A stretch of DNA of 64,000 bases, taken from the NCBI RefSeq assembly GCF_011174705.1, contig NZ_JAANIJ010000001.1, positions 992,001-1,056,000 of the forward strand. Direction: 5' to 3'. The translations under genes were made by a program, and so were the position numbers. The first letter of the stretch is position 1. Every line of letters begins with the position of its first letter. The notes under the pieces were generated by a model. That model was not told the DNA's origin. It worked only from the letters and a program-made list of their open reading frames with translations, and did no database searches. The DNA is from Tessaracoccus coleopterorum. Its GTDB lineage: Bacteria > Actinomycetota > Actinomycetes > Propionibacteriales > Propionibacteriaceae. Positions 28,771-38,883 of this stretch are shown here, piece by piece.

Positions 28771-28870
28771 TAGAGTCGCTGGCATGGAGAGAGGCTCCAT
28801 CTCAGCCACACCGGTCCCCTGACCCACAGTCTCGGGACGGTGAGAGCACCGCCCCGCGAAGGGAGAAGCA
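28771..28870 (+). promoter_or_regulatory. phoH leader with leaderless 12-codon upstream ORF
   Basis: TAGAGT at 28771-28776 is seven bases before an ATG, the same spacing as the leaderless promoters elsewhere in the window. That ATG opens a 12-codon ORF (MERGSISATPVP, 28784-28822). The leader also folds: ATGGAG-agagg-CTCCAT encloses the ORF start, and accggtccc pairs with cgggacggt (28810-28841) around its stop. The phoH GTG with GGGAGAAG follows 48 bases later. Translation of the small ORF could control folding and access to phoH. Confidence 0.45.
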
Positions 28871-30197
28871 GTGCTCAACCACTCCGACCAACTCACGGGC
28901 GAACGCATCTCCACGCCCGACACGGCGATCCGCACGTACGTGCTCGACACCTCCGTCCTCCTCTCCGACCCACGGGCCATGCTGCGGTTCGCGGAGCACA
29001 ACGTGATCCTCCCGATCGTCGTGATCACCGAGCTCGAGGCGAAACGCCACCATCCCGAGCTCGGCTACTTCGCACGGGCGGCGCTCCGCCACCTCGATGA
29101 TCTCCGGGCCACGCACGGACGCCTCGACACCCCCATCGCGATCAACGGCGAGGGCGGCAACCTGCGCGTCGAGCTGAACCACAGCGGCCAGGAGTCGCTG
29201 CCGCCGGGGTTCCGGCTGGGCGACAACGACACCCGCATCCTCGCCGTGGCGCTCAACTACGCCAACGAGGGCCACGACGTCGTGCTGGTCTCCAAGGACC
29301 TCCCCCTGCGTGTGAAGGCCGCGGCGGTGGGGCTGGCCGCCGACGAGTACCGCAACGAGATGCCGCCGCACACCGGCTACACCGGCATGGCGGAGCTCAA
29401 CGTCGGCCCCGGGATGTCGCGCGGCTGTACGAGGAGGGTTCCACCGCCCTCGACATCGACCTTCCGGTGAACTCGGGGTCGTGGCGCACGCGCCGGGCTC
29501 GAGCGCGCTCGGCAGGGTGCGCGCCGACGGCCGCGTCCATCTGGTCCGGCAGGAACGCGAGGTGTTCGGCATCCGGGGAAGGTCCGCCGAACAGCGCGTG
29601 GCGCTCGACATCCTGATGGACGAGTCGGTGGGGATCGTCTCGCTCGGCGGCCGGGCGGGCACCGGCAAGTCGGCGCTCGCCCTGTGCGCGGGCCTCGAGG
29701 CGACGATGGAGCAGCGTCGCTTCTCCAAGGTGATGGTGTTCCGCCCGCTCTACCCGGTCGGGGGCAGGACCTCGGGTATCTCCCCGGCTCCTCGACAGAG
29801 AAGATGCAGCCGTGGGCGAGGCGGTCTTCGACACCCTGTCGGCGGTCACGAACAGGTTCGTGATCGACGAGCTGCTCGCGCAGGAGATGATCGAGGTGCT
29901 CCCCTGACCCACATCCGCGGCAGATCGCTGCACGACGCGTTCGTGATCGTGGACGAGGCGCAGTCGCTCGAGCGCAACGTCCTGCTGACGGTGCTCTCGC
30001 GGATCGGTCAGAACTCGCGGGTCGTCCTCACCCACGACGTCGCCCAGCGCGACAACCTCCGGGTCGGACGCCACGATGGCGTGGTCGCCGTCGTGGAGAA
30101 GCTGAAGGGCAACCCGCTCTTCGCCCACGTGACGCTGACCCGCTCCGAACGTTCACCGATCGCCGCCCTTGTCACAGAGCTTCTGGAGGAGCTCTGA
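28871..30197 (+). CDS. phoH2: PhoH-family protein with N-terminal PIN domain
   Basis: About 442 residues, GTG start with GGGAGAAG nine bases upstream. The PIN RNase domain (residues ~15-150) has [29 protein letters not shown] and [16 protein letters not shown], carrying the acidic metal ligands. The PhoH ATPase/helicase domain has [27 protein letters not shown] (Walker A), [16 protein letters not shown] (Walker B) and [15 protein letters not shown]-PhoH fusions are RNA-unwinding ribonucleases. Frameshifts near 29410, 29463, 29775, 29805 and 29905. No antitoxin-like gene (phoAT) is annotated upstream, but a tiny leaderless ORF is present there. Confidence 0.92.
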
Positions 30198-30411
30198 CCC
30201 GGTCGCGACGGGGACGACCATCCGGCGCGACGGATCTGCCACATCCGTCGCGCCGCACGGCCGAACTCCGGCCGTGAGCGGGTCTGTCGCGACACGACGG
30301 CGGAGACCAGCGCCCACAAGCCCTTCCGCCCCGGGTTTTGCGTCGCCGCGGCACAAAAGTACCCCGCCGGTCACGAATGAGTTGCAACCAGGCAACTATT
30401 TTGTCGAGTTC

Positions 30412-30440
30412 TTGACGGAAGAATCCGATGCGGATTTAGT
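30412..30440 (+). promoter_or_regulatory. Promoter of the ROK gene, leaderless
   Basis: TTGACG (30412-30417), a 17-base spacer and TTTAGT (30435-30440) form a sigma-A-like promoter in a noticeably AT-rich island. The ATG at 30448 is only seven bases beyond the -10 box, so the transcript should begin at or next to the start codon. An inverted repeat GTTGC-aaccag-GCAAC (30381-30396) lies just upstream and could be an autoregulatory operator. Confidence 0.6.
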
Positions 30441-30447
30441 ACCCGTC

Positions 30448-31225
30448 ATGGACTCAACGATGACTGCCAGGGAGCAGCACCGGGTGGCGGTCCTCGGGCT
30501 GCTCCGCTCCGGCGCTACCTGACCCGCGGCCAGATCGCCAGCGCCCTCGGCATCACCCGCTCGACCATCTCCGAGGTGCTCAGCGAGCTACAGGACGAGG
30601 GCGCGGTCGTGGTCTCCCAGTTCCAGCGGGGCGGTGGACGCGGCCGCCCGGCTGAGGTGCTGTGCGCCCACCCGGCGCCGTCCGGTTCATCGGCGTGGAC
30701 TTCCCCACACCCGGGTGCTCGCGACGCTGGCCAACTCGACCGGGCAGGTGGTGGCCCGCTCGTCGGCGACCTACGACCGCGGCGACGGCTGGGAGTAGCG
30801 CTGCCAGGGGGGCGTGAACCTGGTGCGGGCCTCGCAACCGACGAGATCCACTTCGCCTCCCTCAACAGCATCTCGATCGGCCTGCCGGGGCCGAACTCCC
30901 CCACGTGGGACTCCGGTCTGCCCAACGCGGTGCGCGACGAGCCGTTCCACATGGTCAGCGCGCGCATCAAGGAACTCTTCGGACAGGACTTCGGCGTTCC
31001 GGTCAGCGTGGACCACCACCTCCGGCTCGCCGCGCTCGCCGAGGCCTCCGTCGGCCGCGAGACCCCACTCCAGAACGTCATCTATCTCCGGCTGTCGGCC
31101 GGCATCGGCGGCGCCATCGTCTGCTCGGGGGAGTCGCGCGCGGGGCCCACCAGCAGGCGGGCGAGATGGGCCACGTCACCGTCGATCACAGCGCGAGCGC
31201 CATCCACTGCCGCTGCGACCGCTAC
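30448..31225 (+). pseudogene. ROK-family transcriptional regulator, C-terminally truncated
   Basis: Starts MDSTMTAREQHRVAVLGLLR with an HTH (TRGQIASALGITRSTISEVL) and the wing GRGRPAEVL, then the ROK fold: VRFIGVDFPHTRVLATLANS, SISIGLPGPNSPTWDSGLP, VSVDHHLRLAALAEAS, VIYLRLSAGIGGAIV and the zinc/ligand motif GEMGHVTVDHSASAIHCRCD. ROK repressors respond to sugars or sugar phosphates. Right after HCRCDRYG (where a GCLE.. motif is expected) the sequence switches to a sulfatase, so the last ~130 residues are lost. Frameshifts near 30515, 30685, 30800 and 31135. The gene is broken by fusion. Confidence 0.85.
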
Positions 31226-32170
31226 GGCCAGGGAGCGCGACGCATACGGCTTCGGCGGTGCGCACCTCGAGGGCTGGCACAATCCTGTGGATCACCCCGA
31301 CTACCTGGCCTGGCTTGAGGAGCGCGGCCTGCCCGGTTACGCCATCAGCGACCGGATCAGGGGCACGCTCCCCAACGGTGAGCCGGGCAACCTGCTCGCC
31401 GCGCGGCTGCACCAAGACGAGGAGGCCACGTTCGAGGCCTACCTCGCGGAGCGCACCATCGAACTGCTCCGCCGCTACGCCGCGGAGAACCAGGAGACCG
31501 GCAGGCCGTTCTTCCTCGCGCTGCACTACTTCGGCCCGCACCTGCCCTACGTGGTGCCCGACCGCTACTTCGACATGTTCGATCCGGAGGAGATCGAGCT
31601 TCCGAGATCGGTGGCGGAGACGTTGGCGGCCAAGCCCCCGGTGCAACGCAACTACTCGAAGCTGTGGTCGTTCGACACGATGAGCGAGGCGGACTCCCGC
31701 AAGCTGATCGCCGTCTACAGCGGCTACGTCACCCTGATCGACCGGCAGATCGGCCTGGTGCTCGCGGCGCTCGACGAACTCGGCCTCGCCGACTCGACCT
31801 CCGTGTTCTTCAGCTTCGACCACGGCGAGTTCACCGGCTCACACCGGCTCCACGACAAGGGGCCCGCCATGTACGAGGACATCTACCGCACGGCGGGCAT
31901 CGTCCGGGTCCCGGGCGCGCCGAGCCAGGTCCGCGACGAGTTCGTCAGCCTGCTCGACTGCACCGCGACGATCCTCGACTGGTGTGGCCTCGACGCGTCG
32001 CCAGCCGTCGATTCGCGCTCACTGCTTCCGCTTCTGAACGGGAGCGACCCGCGTGGGACGACGCGGCGGTCCGGGCCGAGCTGAAGGAGGAGCTTGCGAG
32101 GCTGCAGCGCCAGTATGCCGACCAGCCCTACGTCGGGCCCGACACGCCGCGCCTGGAGTGGCCCGTGTGA
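31226..32170 (+). pseudogene. Sulfatase, N-terminally truncated and internally deleted
   Basis: The frame picks up at DAYGFGGAHLEGWHNPVDHP and continues with FLALHYFGPHLPYVVPDRYF, VTLIDRQIGLVLAALDELGL, TSVFFSFDHGEFTGSHRLHD-KGPAMYEDIYRTA and SLLPLLNGSD, all typical of arylsulfatase/phosphonate-monoester-hydrolase family enzymes. The first ~130 residues with the C-x-P-S-R formylglycine site are absent, and about 100 residues seem to be missing between LLNGSD and the terminal AWDDAAVRAELKEELARLQ...LEWPV. It cannot be catalytic. It is joined in frame order to the ROK gene at 31225. Confidence 0.8.
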
Positions 32171-32277
32171 CGGCACCGGATCCGGATGCGCGGACGGTTC
32201 CCCCCGTACGGGCAAGGCCGCCGCGGCGACCCGGGTGAGGAGTGCGTGCGGGCCCGCTCCCGCCGTAGGCTCAACGG

Positions 32278-32841
32278 GTGCTCACCGCAGACGACCCGCT
32301 CCCCTCCACCCCACCCGGGTCACGGTGGCGGGCGTCTCCGGGGTCGGGAAGACGACCCTTGCGGGACGGATCGCCGGCATCATCGGGGCGCCGCACACCG
32401 AGATCGACTCGCTGTACCACGGGCCCGGTTGGACCCCGCGCCCGAGTTCCTCGCCGACGTGGCCGAGCTCCTCGCCGGGAGAGGTGGGTGACGGAGTTCC
32501 AGTACAGGCTTGCCCGTCCGATGATCGCCGAGCGGATGGAGCTGCTGGTGTGGCTCGACCTTCCCTACTGGCGCACGAACTTCCCGCGCGTCGTGGCCCG
32601 CACCGTCCGGCGTCGCATCCTGCGCGAGGAGATGTGGAACGGCAACCTCGAGGGCCCGCTCTGGAGGGTGCTGACCGACAGGGAGCACATCGTGCGCTGG
32701 TCGGTCGCCCACCGCAACTCGCAGCGCGGGTCGCTCCCGGGGCTGGCCGCCTCGAAGGGCTGGACCGTCGTCCGGCTGCGCTCGCAGGCCGAGGTGGAGC
32801 GCTGGTTGCGGGGCCCTCTCACGGCCGCGGCCGACCGCTGA
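32278..32841 (+). CDS. P-loop ATPase, adenylate-kinase-like (FlaR/topology-modulation type)
   Basis: About 188 residues. GTG (VLTADDPLPSTPP) six bases after TAGGCT, a leaderless start. Walker A is VTVAGVSGVGKTTLAGRIAG; the strand TEIDSLYHGPGWTPRPEFLA matches small nucleoside/shikimate-kinase-like ATPases; MELLVWLDLPYWRTNFPRVV and RTVRRRILREEMWNGNLEGP are typical of the family annotated as DNA topology modulation protein. Substrate unknown. Frameshifts near 32322, 32435 and 32485. Confidence 0.75.
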   Translation: MLTADDPLPSTPPGSRWRASPGSGRRPLRDGSPASSGRRTPRSTRCTTGPVGPRARVPRRRGRAPRRERWVTEFQYRLARPMIAERMELLVWLDLPYWRTNFPRVVARTVRRRILREEMWNGNLEGPLWRVLTDREHIVRWSVAHRNSQRGSLPGLAASKGWTVVRLRSQAEVERWLRGPLTAAADR

Positions 32842-32844
32842 GGC

Positions 32845-34851
32845 TCAGACCCGCGACCAGAGCGGCGTCTTCAGGTCCGCGTATCCGCTGACAGGGTCGA
32901 AGCAGACCGTGCCCCGGCACACGTACGCGAGGCCGTCGGCGCGGCCCTCCAGATGCGACCCGAAGCCGTCGGCGCCCTCCGGGGCCGTCAGCACCACGGA
33001 CCCGGCGGGCGCGAGCCGCCACGCGGCGCGCGACAGCTCGCTGAACGGGTCGGACGACACCACGACGGCGACCGCGGGCTTCAACCCGCGGCGGGCCTCG
33101 TCGGAGATCATCAGATCGGCGAGGGCTGCGCCGGCGAACCGGGGGCCTCAGCCACGATCGACCAGGTTGTCACCGCCGCCTCGTCGGCGCGGGCGACGAG
33201 GTCGGGTCGCTCCCCGAGCAGGCCGGCCGCGCGCAGGCCCGCGATCAGGGCCGACGTGCCGCTCGGCGCGGCGTGGTCGGTCAGCGACCTCGGCCGCAGG
33301 AACAGGTCGGTGTCGACGGCGTCGTAGAAGCCGCCGTCGGGATGCGCGAACGCCTCGACGGCACGGTCGGCCAACAGCTCGGCGCGACGGAGCCAGGCGG
33401 CGTCGCCGGTTGCGGAGGCGACGTTGACGAAGGCCTCGATGACCGACCCGTAGTCCTCGGCCCCGCCCTCGGCCTCATCGGCGACGCCCTCCCGCGAGGA
33501 GCGGCGGAGCCGGCCGTCGACGACGTGCACCGACGCGAGGTGCCCGGCGGCGCGCAGCGCGAGCTCGAGCCAACCGGGCTCGTTGAAGATCAGGGCGCCC
33601 GTCACCAGCGACGAGATGGCCCAGCCGTTCCAGGCGGCGACGATGAGGTTGTCGGAGGCCGGGCGGAAGCGGCCGGCCCGCTCCTCGAGGAGGATGGCGC
33701 ACACCTCCTCCAGCTTCGCGAAGTCGGGCCTCCCGCGCAGCTGCAGCGTGGAGAGGCCGTCCTCGAAGGTGCCGCCGCGGGTGACGTGGAACGTCTCCGC
33801 CGCCCAGTCGCCCAGTTCGGCGCCGAGCGCATCGTCGAGCAGTTCGGGGTTCCACAGGTAGAAGATGCCCTCGTGCACCGCGCCGCGGATGTCGCAGGAG
33901 TCGGCGTCGAGGCCGGAGATGAAGGCGCCCTCCTCGGAGACCATCTCCCGCTCGAGCCACTCGACGATGCCGTAGGCGGTGCGCTCGTACAGCGCGCGCA
34001 GGCCCTCGTCGTGGTCGGCCGTGCGCCGCCATCCCCGCACGTAGGTGCCGAGCAGCAGGGCGTTGTCGTAGAGCATCTTCTCGAAGTGGGGCACGACCCA
34101 TCCGGCGTCGACCGCGTAGCGGTGGAAGCCGCCGCCGACCTGGTCGTAGATGCCACCGCGGGCCATCGACTCCAGGCTGCGCTGCGCGAGCTCGAGCGTG
34201 CGCGGATCGCCCTTGACGAGCAGCGCGTCCAGCAGGGTCGGGGCAGGGAACTTGGGGCCTGCCCGAAGCCACCGTGGATCAGGTCGAATCCCTTCTCGAC
34301 CTCGTCGACCGCTGCCCGCAGGTCCGGGGCCGAAGGCTCCGCTTCCGCGGCGTCGGGGGTGAGGGTGGAGACCACGTAGTCGGCCGAGGCGGTGATCTTC
34401 TCGCGGCGGGTCCGCCAGGCGTCAGCCATCGCTCCGAGCACCTGCGTGAACGAGGGCATGCCAGGCTGCGGCTCCGGCGGGAAGTAGGTGCCTGTGAAGA
34501 AGGGCCTGCCGTCGGGGGTGAGGAACGCCGTCATGGGCCAACCGCCGTTGCCGTTGTTCATCGCCTGGGTGGCGGTCATGAACACGGCATCGACGTCGGG
34601 CAGCTGCTGCCGGTCGACCTTGATGGCGACGAAGTGCTCGTTGAGGTAGGCGGCCACCTCATGGTCGTCGAACGACTCGTGGCTCATCACGTGGCACCAG
34701 TGGCACGACGCGTACCCGATCGACAACATGATCGGGACGTCGCGCTCGGCGGCGGCGGCGAGGGCCAGGGCGACCACTCCCACCAGTCGACGCTCTGGTG
34801 GGCGTGCTGGCGCAGGTAGTCGCTGGATGATTCGGCGAGGCGGTTGACCAT
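32845..34851 (-). CDS. Thioredoxin-domain protein of the YyaL/SSP411 family
   Basis: About 668 residues. ATG (MVNRLAESSSDYLRQHAHQS) seven bases after TAATGT. The N-terminal thioredoxin-like domain (DUF255) has VPIMLSIGYASCHWCHVMSH with a CxxC motif and GGWPMTAFLTPDGRPFFTGT. A long (alpha/alpha)6-barrel follows (GGIYDQVGGGFHRYAVDAGW, VPHFEKMLYDNALLLGTYV, SGLDADSCDIRGAVHEGIFY, AAWNGWAISSLVTGA), resembling cellobiose epimerases. Biochemical role is unclear. Frameshifts near 34770, 34262 and 33145. Convergent to the P-loop gene, three bases apart. Confidence 0.9.
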
Positions 34852-34924
34852 GGGCCCAACATTAGTGGGCCGGGTCGATCCGACCTTGCCCGAGGCTCTG
34901 GGACGCTGAGGCACACTGGTGTGC

Positions 34925-35539
34925 ATGAGTGAGAAGAGCACCCAAGGTAAGCGGCCACTACTGGTGCAGGCGCTGATCGTCGTCGGCGGGTTGGTGGTTC
35001 TGATGTGGGGCCTCGAACTCCTCGATCAGCTGACCCTGAACTCGCTCGACAGCTTCGGCATCGAGCCGCGTCAGGCCAGCGATCTGCCCAACATCCTCTG
35101 GGCCCCGCTGCTGCACTTCGGCTGGGCGCACCTGGCGTCGAACTCGATTCCGTTCCTGGTGCTCGGTGTCGTCACCTACCTGTCCGGCCCGGCAAAATGG
35201 GTCGTCACGACGGTGGTCTCGACCATCGTGTCGGGACTGTTCGCATGGCTGCTCGCGCCGGTGGGCGCCATCACAGCGGGCGCATCCGGCGTCATCTTCG
35301 GCTACCTCACGTACCTGCTGGTGCGGGGCATCTTCTCGCGCAGGATCGGCCAGATCCTGCTGGCGGTGGTGGTGTTCGCCATCTACGGCTCGGTGCTGCT
35401 CGGCGTGTTCCCGACGCAGGTGGGCGTCAGCTGGCAGGCGCACCTCGGCGGCGCCGTGGGCGGCGTGCTGGCGGCCTGGCTCCTGCACAGCCGCAACCGC
35501 GGCCGTGCCGGGAGGAAGCAGCAGCAGACGTCGTACTGA
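34925..35539 (+). CDS. Rhomboid family intramembrane serine protease
   Basis: Intact, 204 residues with six membrane helices. The catalytic dyad is evident: Ser in TAGASGVIFGYLTYL (GxSG) and His in WQAHLGGAVGGVLAAW (AHLGG). LLHFGWAHLASNSIPFLVLG provides the conserved H..(A)H..xN oxyanion region. It cleaves membrane protein substrates inside the bilayer; substrates are unknown. ATG chosen over the GTG six bases earlier, as it begins MSEKSTQGKRPLL. Confidence 0.92.
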   Translation: MSEKSTQGKRPLLVQALIVVGGLVVLMWGLELLDQLTLNSLDSFGIEPRQASDLPNILWAPLLHFGWAHLASNSIPFLVLGVVTYLSGPAKWVVTTVVSTIVSGLFAWLLAPVGAITAGASGVIFGYLTYLLVRGIFSRRIGQILLAVVVFAIYGSVLLGVFPTQVGVSWQAHLGGAVGGVLAAWLLHSRNRGRAGRKQQQTSY

Positions 35540-35542
35540 GCG

Positions 35543-36436
35543 TCAGATCATGAACTCGGGCACCAGCGGCTCGGGTCGCAGCCCGGCGAACAGATCATCC
35601 TCGGGATCATGGTCGGCACGAGCGAGCGCACCAGCTGGTAGTCCTCCGTCGGCCAGCCCGCCTGCTGGATCGCGAGCGGCACCGAGAACCACGGCCCGTC
35701 CGGGTCGATCTGCGTGGCGTGCGCCCGCAGCGCCTCGTCGCGGATCGGGAAGTATCTCGAGCACTCCACGAAGGTTGTGAGCCGCCCGTACGAGAAGGGA
35801 TCCTCGTCACGGTGCGGGAACTGGCAGTCCAGCCCCTGCTCGTGCATGGCCTGTTCGAGCTGCTCGAAACGCCGCCGATGGAAGCTCATGTGGTAGTACA
35901 ACTTGGCCGCCTGCCAGGCCTGCCCGTGCTCGGCCACAGGTCGGGGTCGGCGGCGGCCCGGAACGCCTCGAGTGTGATCCGGTTGCACATCACGTGGTCG
36001 GGGTGCGGGTAGCCGCCCTGCTCGTCGTAGGTGGTGACGACGTGGGGCCGGAATCCACGGATCACCTCGACGAGGCGGCCCGCGGCAACCGCCGGGTCCT
36101 GCAGCCCGAAGCAGCCGTCCGGCAGCGGCGGCGCCGGGTCTCCCTCCGGCATGCCCGAGTCGACGAAGCCGAGCCACACCTGCGTGACGCCGAGCACCTC
36201 GCGGGCCCGCGCCATCTCCTCGGCCCGGATGCGGGAGATGTCCGCCAGCACTGCCGGGTCGTCGGCCAGTTTGGGGTTGAGGATGGAACCCCGCTCGCCC
36301 CGGTGCAGGTGGCTACCATGACCTCGACACCCTCGTCGACGTACTTGGCGGTGGTCGCAGCGCCCTTGCTCGACTCGTCGTCGGGGTGGGCGTGGACGTG
36401 CAGCAACCGCAACTGGGTGGGCGGCAATCCGGACAT
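35543..36436 (-). CDS. mca: Mycothiol S-conjugate amidase
   Basis: About 297 residues, ATG ([20 protein letters not shown]). Zinc-site motif [20 protein letters not shown], then [40 protein letters not shown] and [20 protein letters not shown]; these match Mca rather than MshB. It splits mycothiol-toxin conjugates to mercapturates and a recyclable amine, so the host makes mycothiol. Frameshifts near 36312, 35940 and 35605. Divergent from the DUF4307-greA pair, a gene order conserved in Actinobacteria. Confidence 0.93.
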
Positions 36437-36498
36437 GGACGTATTCTGCCGCGTCCCCACCCGGCACCGCCCTTCCGTCTCAGGGCACAATGGGTCCC

Positions 36499-36902
36499 GT
36501 GACCGAAGACGAAGCCCGCATCAACGCAAGGTATCCGAAGCGTTCCACCCTCGACTACGTGCTGGGCATCGGCGCAACGGTCGCGGTGATCGGGGCGATC
36601 GGACTGGTCCTCGTCGACGGTCTGGACCGCGCCAATCCCCTGTGGCGGGCATGGTGCGCAGCTTCAAGGTGGTCGACCCGACGGTGATGACCGCCGAGAT
36701 CGTGGTTCAACGCAGCGACCCGTCCCGCACGGCCGAGTGCAGCCTGTACGCGCAGGCCGAGTCGTACGAGAAGGTCGCCGAGCACACGTTCATCGTGCCG
36801 CCGGGCACCGACAAGCTGACCACCGTCACGGTCGAGGTGAAGACCGTCAAGAAGGCCACCACGGTCGTGATGGATCAACCGGCCTGCATTCTGCTCGACT
36901 GA
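36499..36902 (+). CDS. DUF4307 membrane protein
   Basis: About 134 residues. GTG start ([20 protein letters not shown]) seven bases after CACAAT; an ATG nine bases earlier is the alternative. One N-terminal membrane helix ([19 protein letters not shown]) and a beta-rich external domain ([38 protein letters not shown]) form the DUF4307 pattern. Function unknown; its place between mca and greA is a conserved actinobacterial arrangement. One frameshift near 36640. Confidence 0.85.
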
Positions 36903-36914
36903 TAGGCTTCCCGG

Positions 36915-37417
36915 ATGTCTGATACTTCTGCCGACATTGTGTGGCTCACGCAGGAGGCCTACGACAAGCTCGAGGCCGAACTGAATGAGCTGAAGACCGT
37001 GGGCCGCCCAGCGTGAGCTCCCGCATCGCCGCCGCCCGCGAGGAGGGCGACCTCTCCGAGAACGGGGGCTATCACGCCGCCCGCGAGGAGCAGGGCCAGA
37101 TGGAGGGGCGCATCCGCCAACTGGAGGACATCCTCCGCCGAGCCAAGGTGGGCAAGGCCGAGGGACGCAGCGACGAGGTCGCCCCTGGCAGGCTGGTGAC
37201 GGTCGCCTACGACGGCGACGAGGACGACACCGACACATTCCTGCTCGGCTCCCGCGAGGTGCTCGGCACCGACTCGTCCGTCGAGTACTCCGTCTACTCG
37301 CCGCAGTCGCCGCTCGGCGCGGCCGTGCTCGGCGCCAAGGTAGGCCAGGAGGTGCGCTACACCGCGCCCAACGGCAAGGAACTGATGGTCGTCGTCGCCA
37401 AGGTCGACACCCTCTGA
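36915..37417 (+). CDS. greA: Transcription elongation factor GreA
   Basis: About 167 residues, ATG (MSDTSADIVWLTQEAYDKLE) six bases after TAGGCT, so leaderless. The N-terminal coiled coil has the acidic tip AAAREEGDLSENGGYHAARE (the D..E pair that stimulates RNA polymerase cleavage), and the FKBP-like C-terminal domain ends GAKVGQEVRYTAPNGKELMV. It rescues backtracked RNA polymerase. A single missing base near 37012 splits the frame. A perfect hairpin terminator follows. Confidence 0.96.
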
Positions 37418-37441
37418 CACCCACCCCACCACGAACCGAAT

Positions 37442-37471
37442 GAGGCCGCCACCCGAACGGGTGGCGGCCTC
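37442..37471. terminator. Bidirectional terminator between greA and the DUF2089 gene
   Basis: GAGGCCGCCACCC and its exact complement form a 13-bp stem with a GAAC tetraloop, 24 bases after greA and 18 bases beyond the convergent DUF2089 gene. Confidence 0.85.
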
Positions 37472-37488
37472 TCGCGGCTGGGAGCGGG

Positions 37489-37958
37489 TCAGGAGAGCAG
37501 CCGGGCCGCGTCCTCCGCGCTCAGCTCGCCCTTCGCGACGCGGGCGAGGATCTGGTCCTCGATGGATCCGGGATCCGACGGTGCCTCGTCGCCGTTCCCG
37601 CCCGGCTGCCCGGCGGGTTGCCCGGCAGGCTGGTCCCCGCGGCACGGGTGGCCTCGGAGGTCTGCGGGTCGCCGTCGAGCCCGAGCCGCGCGAGCACCGC
37701 GTCGAGCCGGGCGCGCGCCGTCGGGTAGGACACCTGGAGGTGCTTCTCGACCTCCCGCAGGTTGCCGCGTGAGGCCAGGAACACCTTGAGCAGGTCGAGG
37801 TCGGTCTGGTTGAGGTTGCAGAACTCGCAGCTCGCGAACTCGCCGGCGATCTCGGTGCCGCAGTGCAGGCAGCCCTTGCGGGTGGTGATCAGGGTGTCAC
37901 CGCAGACGGGGCACTCCGACGGTGCGTGGTAGAGATGCTTCGCAGCCATGGAACTCAC
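37489..37958 (-). CDS. DUF2089 family protein (zinc ribbon plus HTH)
   Basis: About 156 residues. A zinc ribbon (APSECPVCGDTLITTRKGCL-HCG and CEFC) is followed by a helix-turn-helix-like part (LDLLKVFLASRGNLREVEKH, VSYPTARARLDAVLARLG), the DUF2089 pattern, and a SHOCT-like tail (ARVAKGELSAEDAARLLS). Likely a transcriptional regulator. The GTG at 37958 overlaps the stop of the upstream gene by four bases; an ATG nine bases later is an alternative. One frameshift near 37625. Confidence 0.85.
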
Positions 37959-38768
37959 ACCTCCGCCTTCACGGTCGCCATGCCCATCACGACGGCGATG
38001 TCGAGCCGCGCCGATCCGTTGCCGACCACGTACTCATCGACCTTGTCTCCCCGTCGGGCCAGCTGATACGCCCGAGCTTCGCCTCGCCACGGATGGTGAC
38101 GTTGGCGCCGCGGGCCAGGTTCACCGTGAGGGAGCCCGACTCGACCTTCAGCCGGGATCGACCGAAGCTGATCGGCCCTCGACGCTGATGCCGCCGGCCT
38201 GGCTCAACAGGTCCTCGACCTCCTCGACGTCCTCCAGGGTCGACGCTGCGGCCGTGACCCGGATCCTCCCGAGACGCGGGACGCCGATGGTGCGGAGGCC
38301 GCCGGTGGTGATCTCAGCGTCGACGATGAGGTTGGGTTCACCCGGATGACCAGTTCCTTGCCGAGCCCGATGTCGCGCACATCGTCCCAGCTGCGCGGTG
38401 GCCGGATCAGGGAGAAGCCCCGAAGTTGGGGCCGATCTCCCCGGTGGAGCTGACCTCCATGGTCGTTCCGACGCGGCGCAGCACGTGCGGCCCGTCGATG
38501 GTGAGGGTTGCCACGCTCTGGTCGCCCTCGATACGCACCCGGCGGCCGACCGCGGTCACCGAGACGCGGGCCAGACCACCCGGCTTGCCTGCCTGCTCCG
38601 CGCTCTCGCGGGGCGGAGTCTTCGCGGCGCCGGGCTGCCCGTCCGCCGGGGCGCCGCGGCCTCACCCGCCGCGCGCTTTGCCGCCTCGATCCGGCGGCCC
38701 GCCTCCTGGGCGTCGATGCGCCCAGCGGCCAGATCGTCGAGGATCGGGCCGAGATCTACATTACTCAT
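37955..38768 (-). CDS. DUF4097-like beta-helix protein with SHOCT-like N-terminus
   Basis: About 270 residues, ATG (MSNVDLGPILDDLAAGRIDA). The first 40 residues form a SHOCT-like helical hairpin (GRIDAQEAGRRIEAAKRAAG), then a charged linker, then a repetitive beta-strand region (SVTAVGRRVRIEGDQSVATL, RRVGTTMEVSSTGEIGP, GGISVEGPISFGRSRLKVES, GSLTVNLARGANVTI) like the DUF4097 adhesin-type helix. It is co-transcribed with DUF2089. Such pairs probably sense or organise the envelope. Frameshifts near 38660, 38415, 38340, 38175 and 38060. The promoter region is AT-rich with TAGATAAT at 38801-38794. Confidence 0.65.
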
Positions 38769-38883
38769 ACCGTAAATGGTAACTCGACTTTTCATTATCT
38801 AAAGGAGCATTGAAGGATTCGCATCCCTGATCGTGTTCCTGGAGTCCCTGGGCAAGCGGCTGAGCGTGTGTCAGGGTTGTTCC

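Noticed and set aside
28810..28870. Possible ydaO/c-di-AMP riboswitch before phoH
   Set aside because: The leader is too short and lacks the conserved riboswitch core; only simple hairpins are visible.
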